From Methanobrevibacter sp. (lineage in GTDB: Archaea > Methanobacteriota > Methanobacteria > Methanobacteriales > Methanobacteriaceae), in assembly GCA_009776495.1 (NCBI GenBank), contig WRNS01000080.1:1-5430 (forward strand): a stretch of 5,430 nt of DNA. Direction: 5' to 3'. This document shows, one piece after another, positions 1-4,410 of the stretch (positions are counted from its first letter, which is position 1; every line of letters begins with the position of its first letter). The notes beneath the pieces are model-generated. The model worked only from the letters and a program-made list of their open reading frames with translations, did not search any database and had not been told where the DNA came from. The translations under genes and the position numbers were made by a program.

Positions 1-197
1 GTGGATGTAAAGATTTCGTTAAAACAGCTAAAGTGAAATCCATAGCTAGTGGTAAATCCATAACCTTAACAGTGAAATATTTCAGCTACTTGAAAACCAA
101 GAGCCATAATAAGTTCTTTGTTGTAAACAAAAATAAGCAAGCTACTGAAATCAACTACAAAAACAATAAAGTTAAAATTCCAGGGATAAAAACTTAA
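1..197 (+). CDS. C-terminal end of an adhesin-like, CARDB-type surface protein (partial)
   Basis: An open frame runs from position 3 to a TAA at 195-197 and enters the window from the left, giving 64 visible residues. They are rich in Lys, Asn, Ser and Thr. The segment AKVKSIASGKSITLTVKY followed by FFVVNKNK and ATEINYKNNKVKI resembles the last strands of a CARDB or similar Ig-like beta-sandwich, which typically ends with a (D/N)xxxxxxExNxxNN pattern. Such domains are repeated in the large secreted adhesin-like proteins of Methanobrevibacter, so an extracellular, cell-wall-associated role is inferred. There is no membrane anchor in the visible tail. The gene is cut only by the window edge. 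A T-tract follows the stop codon directly. The family call is by pattern and could equally be another Ig-like fold; the coding status is firm. Confidence 0.7.
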   Translation, partial: GCKDFVKTAKVKSIASGKSITLTVKYFSYLKTKSHNKFFVVNKNKQATEINYKNNKVKIPGIKT

Positions 198-228
198 TTT
201 TTTTTTTTTTTTATCTTTCTTTTTTTTT
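198..228 (+). terminator. Oligo-T transcription terminator of the adhesin-like gene
   Basis: Immediately after the stop codon there are fifteen consecutive T (198-212), then a short TC-rich break and nine more T (220-228). Archaeal RNA polymerase terminates at U-tracts without needing a hairpin, and none is seen here. The position right behind the stop supports use by the upstream plus-strand gene. Confidence 0.75.
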
Positions 229-285
229 ATTTTTGTATAAGTACATTCTTGATAAATAATCTTATAAATTTATCTCGATTTTTCA

Positions 286-520
286 ATGTTTATAATCTAT
301 GATTTTTCAAATGAAGCAATTTTATTCAAGTACAAAAAATTTTCAAAACTCGCACCATTGGTGCGAGAAATTACTTGGACTAACAATTTAATAATATTTT
401 CGTAACGTAAAACTATTGAAGAAAAAGAATCATGCTACATAAAAAACTAAAGAAAGAGAAATAGAGTAAAAGAAAACGGAATAGACAAATTTTTAGCGTG
501 TTTTTTGAAAAAAAACATTG
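286..520 (+). pseudogene. Decayed DUF1016/YhcG-type nuclease gene, copy A (middle part only)
   Basis: This is a remnant of a DUF1016 (PDDEXK nuclease, YhcG-like) gene. The sequence at 311-330 encodes MKQFYS, matching the family block LWRMKQFY. After a one-base shift, 346-405 reads KLAPLVREITWTNNLIIFS, the family's L-S-x-L-L-R-E-I-(S/T)-W-T-N block, ending in an in-frame TAA at 403-405. Beyond that stop the same frame gives RKTIEEKE and YIK (406-444), and a further shift gives LKKEK, a TAG, then SKRKRNRQIFSVFFEK (447-512), matching the family's IKEKYSKRELxRQIxSxFFEK. There are therefore two frameshifts and two stops, and both the N-terminus and the catalytic C-terminal nuclease domain are missing. 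A 39-codon open frame (286-405) survives by chance. A further possible piece, FF-IFYYNEVKLLI, sits at 605-646. The identification rests on the order of conserved blocks and on similarity to copy B. Confidence 0.8.
349..367. repeat. 19-nt perfect palindrome inside copy A
   Basis: CTCGCACCA and TGGTGCGAG are exact inverted repeats of 9 nt around a single central T (358). The palindrome falls in the L-A-P-L-V-R-E codons of copy A. At the equivalent codons copy B carries a different but equally perfect palindrome. Confidence 0.85.
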
Positions 521-540
521 TAAAATAAGTATTTTCGAAG

Positions 541-587
541 CATTACACAATTTGTTTTCATTTTTTTCAAAATAGAATTGTGCAATG
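541..587. repeat. Inverted repeat, 12-nt arms with one mismatch
   Basis: CATTACACAATT (541-552) is the reverse complement of AATTGTGCAATG (576-587) at 11 of 12 positions, with a T-rich 23-nt loop. It sits just after copy A. Its role is unknown. Confidence 0.6.
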
Positions 588-606
588 AATCATTTCATGA
601 AAATTT

Positions 607-632
607 CTTCGTTATATTTTACTATAACGAAG
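607..632. repeat. Perfect 10-bp hairpin with a 6-nt loop
   Basis: CTTCGTTATA (607-616) and TATAACGAAG (623-632) are exact inverted repeats separated by TTTTAC. No T-tract follows on the plus strand; on the minus strand TTTTCATGA follows, so it is a poor terminator. It overlaps a possible scrap of nuclease coding sequence. Confidence 0.7.
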
Positions 633-869
633 TTAAATTATTAATTTAGGTTTTATGCAATTAAACCATTTAAAAAAAATCATTGGGCGAATTTCTTGAC
701 TCAAGTAGTTATTTATCTATTGTTACTATGAATAAGTATTCATTCTAATATATTTAAAATTTTCTATTTGTTTTTTAATAGTTCCAACTTAAGTAAATAA
801 ATATTTTCATGTTATAGTTTGCTTAAAATAAATAAAATAGTTACAAAATAAAAATCAAGCTGAAATAAT

Positions 870-941
870 AAAAATCATGAAAGTATTGAAATTAAAAAAC
901 TATCAACACTGTTGATAGAATTTATAAAATGCTTATTTTTT
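870..941 (+). pseudogene. Short decayed DUF1016 fragment, copy C
   Basis: In one frame this stretch reads KNHESIEIK, KLSTLLIE, then FIKCLFF. Copy B reads KNHPKLSTLLIE-ITWTNN-FIIFF at the matching place. Positions 896-920 are identical to 1335-1359 over 25 nt, and after skipping 18 nt of B (the ITWTNN codons) the match resumes with TTTATAA. This is best explained as a third copy of the same gene region, carrying a small insertion before KLSTLL and an 18-nt in-frame deletion after it. Only about 24 codons remain and no start or nuclease core is present. The piece TTTATAAA at 921-928 also resembles an archaeal TATA box, but that is probably incidental. Confidence 0.65.
900..918. repeat. 19-nt perfect palindrome inside copy C
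   Basis: CTATCAACA and TGTTGATAG are exact 9-nt inverted repeats around a central C (909). The sequence is identical to the palindrome at 1339-1357. Confidence 0.85.
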
Positions 942-1045
942 TTAAAAACTTTACAAAAATTAATATTAATTTAAAAAAAGAGATTTCAACTAGATAAAAA
1001 TCGAATAAAATTTTTCAGTTGAGTATATCTGAAAAGAGGCATAAA

Positions 1046-1395
1046 ATGGACGAAATAAAAATTGATGAAAACCACCAAGAAGATTTTGTCGATATTTTGA
1101 AAATGATAAAGGCTTCACGTGAAAGGGCATTAAAAAGTGTTAACAGGGAATTAATCAACTTATACTGGAATATTGGTAAATATATTGATGAAAAAATAGA
1201 TAAATCTAGATGGGGGAATTTTGTGGTGGAAAAACTTTCAGATTACTTGAGTGAACATGAACCAAGGTTAAAAAGTTTTCCCGACCAAATCTTTGGAGAA
1301 TGAAACGATTTTATTCAACTTAAAAAAATCATCCAAAACTATCAACACTGTTGATAGAAATTACTTGGACAAATAATTTTATAATTTTTTTCTCA
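1046..1395 (+). pseudogene. Truncated, frameshifted DUF1016/YhcG-type nuclease gene, copy B (N-terminal part)
   Basis: The best start is ATG 1046, preceded by an AGAGG Shine-Dalgarno at 1035-1039; a TTG at 1019 also opens the frame but has no such site. Residues of the open part (MDEIKIDEN, then ILKMIKASRERALKSVN, LYWNIGKYI, then WGNFVVEKLSDYL) match the DUF1016 N-terminal helical domain, which accompanies a C-terminal PDDEXK nuclease domain in YhcG-like proteins. The frame ends at TGA 1301-1303, but moving by one base gives NLWRMKRFYST (1288-1320), a TAA (1321-1323), then KNHPKLSTLLIEITWTNNFIIFF (1324-1392; written here as one family block). Adding one T to the run at 1276-1279 would restore SFSRPNLWRMK. 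Similarity ends near 1395, leaving about 116 codons; I recall full family members as roughly three times longer. No nuclease motif remains, so it is probably inactive. Confidence 0.85.
1339..1357. repeat. 19-nt perfect palindrome inside copy B
   Basis: CTATCAACA and TGTTGATAG flank a central C (1348) in the L-S-T-L-L-I-E codons. Compared with the palindrome of copy A, three base pairs differ and in each case both sides changed together. Confidence 0.85.
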
Positions 1396-1399
1396 ACCG

Positions 1400-1441
1400 A
1401 CTTGATTAATCAATTTAAGAGCTACTTGATTAATCAATTAA
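1400..1441. repeat. Two direct copies of a 17-18 nt repeat, each holding the palindrome TTGATTAATCAA
   Basis: ACTTGATTAATCAATT occurs at 1400-1415 and again at 1424-1439, 24 nt apart. Each copy includes the perfect 12-nt palindrome TTGATTAATCAA (1402-1413 and 1426-1437). The second abuts the stop codon of the HDIG gene. The pair lies exactly between the end of nuclease copy B and the converging HDIG gene. It could be a paired protein-binding site or a duplication scar at the edge of the decayed insert. Confidence 0.7.
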
Positions 1442-1926
1442 TATATAAAAGGGATTACAAGCTCAGAGTGCATTTTTTTAAGTCTGTATATTGCTTCATC
1501 AGGATTAGCTAATCTTTTTTTCCATTTATTAGCTACAAATTCTATATTTACTTCTTTAGAACCATTGAAAAGATTATCACTATGAGAAACTATTTTTTCC
1601 TCAAGTGTTACTGGTAAGTAGTCTTTTATTGGAAGTCCAAGAGTAATAGCTTCTTTTTTTCTAATACCTGATCCAATATGTTTTTCAATTATACTAGCTA
1701 CTTCATTTGAAAAACCATGTTCAATAGCTATTTTTGAGCCAATAATGGCATGATTTATACCATTTGTTCTTGATCTTCCAATATCATGTAGAAGAGATCC
1801 TTTTTTTATTAAGTCTTCATCAACATCAAAATTTTTTGATATCTCCATAGCTTTATTATAAACAGCTATTGAATGATTGATAACCCATTCAGGACATTTT
1901 TCTTGTTTTAAAATTTTTATCTCCAT
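1438..1926 (-). CDS. HDIG-domain metal-dependent hydrolase, TIGR00295-like
   Basis: A complete 162-residue protein with one HD domain (about residues 15-130). The metal-binding ligands of the HD superfamily are all visible: H18 (NHS), H47-D48 within the literal HDIG at 47-50, H59 (NHA), H83 (EKHIGSG) and D117 (SHSDN). Proteins with this set are usually phosphohydrolases acting on nucleotides or similar phosphate esters. The short archaeal form with the EKHIGSG segment matches what I recall as TIGR00295, whose substrate is not known to me. There is no signal peptide or membrane segment, so it should be cytosolic. The start is ATG; upstream there is only a weak GGTTA match to a ribosome site. 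It stands alone, 344 nt from the TFE gene, and converges on the nuclease pseudogene. The family call is firm, the reaction is open. Confidence 0.9.
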   Translation of the reverse strand: MEIKILKQEKCPEWVINHSIAVYNKAMEISKNFDVDEDLIKKGSLLHDIGRSRTNGINHAIIGSKIAIEHGFSNEVASIIEKHIGSGIRKKEAITLGLPIKDYLPVTLEEKIVSHSDNLFNGSKEVNIEFVANKWKKRLANPDEAIYRLKKMHSELVIPFIY

Positions 1927-1976
1927 GATAACCGTGATTAGCTATTTATTTATTAAATATCTCTAAATTAATTTAA

Positions 1977-1984
1977 TATTTATA
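1977..1984 (-). promoter_or_regulatory. Candidate TATA box of the HDIG gene
   Basis: The minus strand reads TATAAATA, preceded by an A-rich GAAAAAATAG that could serve as a BRE. It lies about 50 nt before the ATG, which would put the transcript start some 25 nt before the gene. In DNA this AT-rich such a match is weak evidence. Confidence 0.35.
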
Positions 1985-2270
1985 CTATTTTTTCATAAGT
2001 GATTAATTTTATGAATAATTTTTATATTATTTTATTATAATCAATCAATTTAAAAATAATTTTTCATTTAGAATCTAATAATTCTAAAATTAATAATAAA
2101 TTATTTTAAAAATAAGTTTCATTTAAGAAGATATTAATCATAAAATTATAAAAAATATTTTAAAAAAAAATTTAAAGTAGAATAGATAGGTTTTATGTAA
2201 AAATAATGTTAAATTAGAAAATAATAATAGAAATAATAATAGTGATTATAATTATAAATATAATCCATGT
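1985..2270. other. AT-rich intergenic region between TFE and the HDIG gene
   Basis: No gene is visible on either strand. It holds A-runs on the plus strand (for example nine A at 2162-2170), which are U-tracts on the minus strand and could end the TFE transcript about 100 nt past its stop, and a simple AATAATA-rich stretch at 2218-2240. Confidence 0.5.
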
Positions 2271-2792
2271 TTATTTGGCATTTTGTGATTTAACAAGTTT
2301 ATATGTTTTTTTGCAGGATTTGATTTTTTCTTTGATTTCTTTAATAATTTCTTTGTTGTCTTCAAATTTGATTTCATCTCCACAGGTTGGACATAAAAAA
2401 GCTTTATCAGCAGCTTCATCAAAATCAAATCTTGAATGATTTTCAGGGCATACGAAAAACATATTGTTTTCTTCATACTCAAGTAACATTTCTAATTTTT
2501 CTATCATATTTTTAGAATTTGATTCAATTTGGTTTGAAACTTCATCTGAGTCAAATTCCCAAGAATAAGTGTACCATTGAGTTTCAGGATCTTTACTTCT
2601 TTTATAACTAGCTAATCCCGCATCATAGAGCTTATATAATATTTTTCTAACGATGTTTAATTTTATCTCTGTTTTTTCAGCTATTTCTTCGTCTTTATCC
2701 GTTCCATTCAAAAGACACTCAACGATTTTTAGATTTTCTTCATCCTTTACAACACTATTCAGTAACTCTTGAACCAATGGATCATTTAACAT
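2271..2792 (-). CDS. tfe: Archaeal transcription initiation factor E, alpha subunit (TFE)
   Basis: A complete 173-residue protein starting MLNDPLVQELL. Residues ~3-80 form the winged-helix domain, including IKLNIVRKILYKLYDAGLASYKR and the aromatic WYTYSWEF strand that in TFE contacts the RNA polymerase clamp and promoter DNA. A helical linker follows (~85-108), then a zinc ribbon: C115-P-E-N-H119 ... C134-P-T-C137-G, with the family's RFDFDEA between the knuckles. TFE stabilises the open complex with TBP, TFB and RNA polymerase. The first knuckle has His where many TFE proteins have Cys. The ATG at 2790-2792 is chosen over the upstream TTG (2805-2807) because GAGGAG (minus strand, 2800-2805) lies 7 nt before the ATG and overlaps the TTG. 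Length and domain order are normal for the family. It is isolated by long gaps on both sides. Confidence 0.95.
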   Translation of the reverse strand: MLNDPLVQELLNSVVKDEENLKIVECLLNGTDKDEEIAEKTEIKLNIVRKILYKLYDAGLASYKRSKDPETQWYTYSWEFDSDEVSNQIESNSKNMIEKLEMLLEYEENNMFFVCPENHSRFDFDEAADKAFLCPTCGDEIKFEDNKEIIKEIKEKIKSCKKTYKLVKSQNAK

Positions 2793-2799
2793 AAATAGA

Positions 2800-2805
2800 C
2801 TCCTC
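2800..2805 (-). promoter_or_regulatory. Ribosome binding site that fixes the TFE start
   Basis: GAGGAG on the minus strand, 7 nt before ATG 2792. It overlaps the alternative TTG start at 2807-2805 and so argues against it. Confidence 0.75.
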
Positions 2806-3274
2806 AATAATTAACACAAATTTCAGCAATGTTATTATTAATAACTATCTCTTTAAAATTAATACGTCATAATATAGTTTAGCTATTGTTTAATTTGGAT
2901 AAAAACAGTGATAAAAAAATTGTAGTATAATTATTATTTTCTATATCTATGTTTTTGAGTGTATATATAATTTGTGTTTTAGGATGTTTTTTGAAAAAAA
3001 GTTTATTTAAAAAAAAATTTGGAAATTTTTAATTATTTTTGAATTAGATTTTTAAGGATTTTTTTCTTATTTTATTAAATTTTTAAAGATTTTTTTTAAT
3101 TTTTAATTTTTTTTATTTTTTTTTAATTAATTTTTTAATTAATTTTTTAAGTATTTTTTATAATTTTTTTTTTTAACTTTTTTAATTTTTAATTTTTTTA
3201 TTTTTTTTAATAAAATTTTTAAGAATTTCTTTTTAATCATTATTATTTTCGCAATGAAATAATATCAAACAAGA
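2806..3274. other. Long intergenic region with an extreme T-rich (minus strand: A-rich) tract
   Basis: No gene is supported. From about 3020 to 3235 the plus strand is almost only T and A, with T strongly dominant, and includes an imperfect long repeat: the pattern TTTTTTAATTTTTAATTTTT begins near 3092 and again near 3178, followed both times by TTATTTTTTTT. The middle part alternates T-runs with TTAATTAA. At 2808-2990 lie the presumed upstream signals of TFE; a TATA-like CTATATTATG (minus strand, 2868-2877) is the best candidate but is weak. No tRNA or structured RNA is visible. Confidence 0.55.
2994..3017 (-). terminator. Candidate U-tract terminator downstream of the CofE-like gene
   Basis: On the minus strand there are nine U (3017-3009) and, after a short break, seven U (3000-2994). 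These are the first strong U-tracts read after the CofE-like stop, about 260 nt downstream. A long 3' untranslated region is implied if this is the true end. Confidence 0.4.
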
Positions 3275-4300
3275 TTAATTCTTTTTTCTTATAATAACTG
3301 CAGGGGTATGTGTTATTGAATCTAAAGATTCTATTGTAACCGTTTTTTCATCAGTATTTAAAACATCCCCTACACTATAAATTGTTTCCATATTTGTATG
3401 AAGTGTTTTTTGATAATCCTCAGCTACATTAGCTATTTCCAAAGCTTTCTCAACATCTATTTTGTATGAACACCCCAGTGGAGTTGAACCAAGGTTTTGT
3501 GAAAGTTGTCCTAAAGTGTATGCAAAAACACCTTTATCTGATTTTATTGGTTCAATAGCTACTGGTAATCCTGTAAAATACTTATTTCCTCTTTTATATG
3601 TTGCGTCTGTATCAACTATTAAAACATTGATGTCTTTTCCTGTTTTGTCTTTGATTTCGTTTGCTATGTCTTTAGCTACTTTTTCTGGATTTTCAGGGAG
3701 CAAGGACACATAAGTTCCTGGAGCATTACTCAAATCAATTCCTGCTTCTGAAGCTGGTTTTAATGCATGTTTCCATCCATATAATTCTAAAACAAGTTCT
3801 TTATGTCTTTCTGCTTCTTTAGGAAGTTTTCTTAAATTTTTAATTGTTCTTTTTTTTATATTAAGAACAGGTCCAAGAATATATCCCCAAATATACTTAC
3901 TCCATAGGGTAGCTAATAATTTAGCTTTAATAGAAGGTTCAAAGTTTGCCTCGTCAACTAACCTTCCTTGTGAAATAGCTATTGGTGTTTCAGCTATTAC
4001 TAAATAATCACCATCATTTGAAATAGCTATTGTTGGTTTGATTATAGGATCTAAACTTTCATTAGCTTTAATATAGTTTGTTTCAATAGGAATAAGAACA
4101 TATTTTCCTGTTTCAATGAATTTATACTCTATTCCTTCTTGAGTTTTAGCTATTTTGTAACTTGGGTTTTTGTTAGTGTCGTTAGCTAAGTGGTTTTTTT
4201 TATTTGGGTTTTGGTTTGTGTCGTTAGCTAAGTGATCTTTCTTAATGGAGTTTTTGTTTGTGTCTTTAGCTAAATCTTTTTTTAAATTTTTATGTTTCAT
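3275..4300 (-). CDS. CofE-like protein (coenzyme F420:L-glutamate ligase domain family) with repeat-bearing N-terminus
   Basis: A complete 341-residue protein from ATG 4300; a TTG 15 nt upstream is also in frame, and neither start has a clear ribosome site. Residues ~10-51 are three tandem 14-residue repeats (LANDTNKNP-type), polar and lysine/asparagine-rich. The conserved body follows: YKFIETGKYVLIPIETNYI, then GDYLVIAETPIAISQGRLVDE, KLPKEAERHKELVLELYG, LKPASEAGIDLSNAPGTYVSLLPENP, NVLIVDTDATYKRGN, and the C-terminal SITHTPAVIIR. The GD-hydrophobic-GR and DTD...RG patterns match the CofE-like fold (PF01996). CofE itself adds glutamates to F420-0, but this longer protein resembles a separate methanogen paralogue, so activity is not assigned. 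It is cytosolic by appearance. It lies 110 nt behind comA on the same strand, possibly with its own promoter. The repeat extension looks dispensable and lineage-specific. Confidence 0.8.
   Translation of the reverse strand: MKHKNLKKDLAKDTNKNSIKKDHLANDTNQNPNKKNHLANDTNKNPSYKIAKTQEGIEYKFIETGKYVLIPIETNYIKANESLDPIIKPTIAISNDGDYLVIAETPIAISQGRLVDEANFEPSIKAKLLATLWSKYIWGYILGPVLNIKKRTIKNLRKLPKEAERHKELVLELYGWKHALKPASEAGIDLSNAPGTYVSLLPENPEKVAKDIANEIKDKTGKDINVLIVDTDATYKRGNKYFTGLPVAIEPIKSDKGVFAYTLGQLSQNLGSTPLGCSYKIDVEKALEIANVAEDYQKTLHTNMETIYSVGDVLNTDEKTVTIESLDSITHTPAVIIRKKN
4148..4273 (-). repeat. Three tandem 42-bp coding repeats in the CofE-like gene
   Basis: Units lie at 4232-4273, 4190-4231 and 4148-4189, exactly 42 bp each. 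They encode LAKDTNKNSIKKDH, LANDTNQNPNKKNH and LANDTNKNPSYKIA. The first part of each unit (LA-x-DTN-x-N) is best kept, and the last unit grades into the conserved protein body. The arrangement suggests slippage or unequal exchange that lengthens the protein without breaking the frame. Confidence 0.9.
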
Positions 4301-4320
4301 ATAATCAAGAATCAATGTTA

Positions 4321-4341
4321 AATGTTTGAAAATTAAGAATA
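4321..4341. promoter_or_regulatory. Single copy of the comA-upstream repeat motif, before the CofE-like gene
   Basis: AATGTTTGAAAATTAAG at 4321-4337 differs from AATGGTTGAAAATTAAG (5211-5227, before comA) at one position. It lies about 21 nt before the CofE-like ATG, a comparable place to the comA copy (30 nt). It may be a shared regulatory site. Confidence 0.4.
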
Positions 4342-4361
4342 ATTAAAAGTAAGAAAATTAG

Positions 4362-4385
4362 AATCTTTTAATAGATAAAAAGATT
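4362..4385 (-). terminator. Candidate comA terminator: 8-bp hairpin with a U-rich trail
   Basis: AATCTTTT (4362-4369) and AAAAGATT (4378-4385) are exact inverted repeats with an 8-nt loop. On the minus strand it lies some 25 nt past the comA stop and is followed by a U-rich stretch (CTAATTTTCTTACTTTTAATT in two halves). It would separate comA from the CofE-like gene, though some read-through is possible. Confidence 0.45.
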
Positions 4386-4410
4386 AAAAATAAATTAAAT
4401 TTGTTTTTAT

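Larger units (their letters stand above)
521..863. other. AT-rich stretch without a gene, with two inverted repeats and possible nuclease-gene scraps
   Basis: No coding frame can be supported here on either strand. It contains the inverted repeats at 541-587 and 607-632. It also holds two weak candidates for further DUF1016 debris: 599-646 reads ENFFVIFYYNEVKLLI, reminiscent of the family's FFIDLLFYNRxLKCLI nuclease-core block, and 661-720 reads KKNHW, LTQV and YLLLL, reminiscent of KNHPKLSxLLTQVTWTNHLLLLS. Position 740-863 shows nothing recognisable. Confidence 0.5.

Noticed and set aside
349..380. Palindrome plus conserved AAATTACTTGGAC flank as a mobile-element end, attachment site or CRISPR-like repeat
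   Set aside because: Translation shows the palindrome and flank are codons of the DUF1016 block (L-x-x-L-x-x-E-I-T-W-T), so the repeat is gene homology; spacing is irregular and there are no spacers.
286..405. A real 39-residue protein
   Set aside because: Its second half is the conserved middle of a much larger nuclease family and its first half reads that family's DNA in the wrong frame.
607..632. Intrinsic terminator for the pseudogene region
   Set aside because: The perfect stem is not followed by a convincing T-tract on either strand, and it overlaps possible nuclease debris.
921..928. TTTATAAA as promoter of nuclease copy B
   Set aside because: It lies more than 110 nt before the start and aligns with coding DNA of copy B (1377-1384), so chance is the simpler reading.
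1019..1303. An intact 94-residue small protein starting at TTG 1019
   Set aside because: A better start with a ribosome site is ATG 1046, and the family's next conserved block continues in another frame, so it is a broken gene fragment.
2242..2439. Plus-strand and third-frame reading frames over TFE (also 2252-2482)
   Set aside because: They lie wholly or largely opposite or across TFE, have low-complexity composition and match nothing.
3462..3713. Plus-strand reading frame inside the CofE-like gene
   Set aside because: It is an antisense shadow of a well conserved protein.
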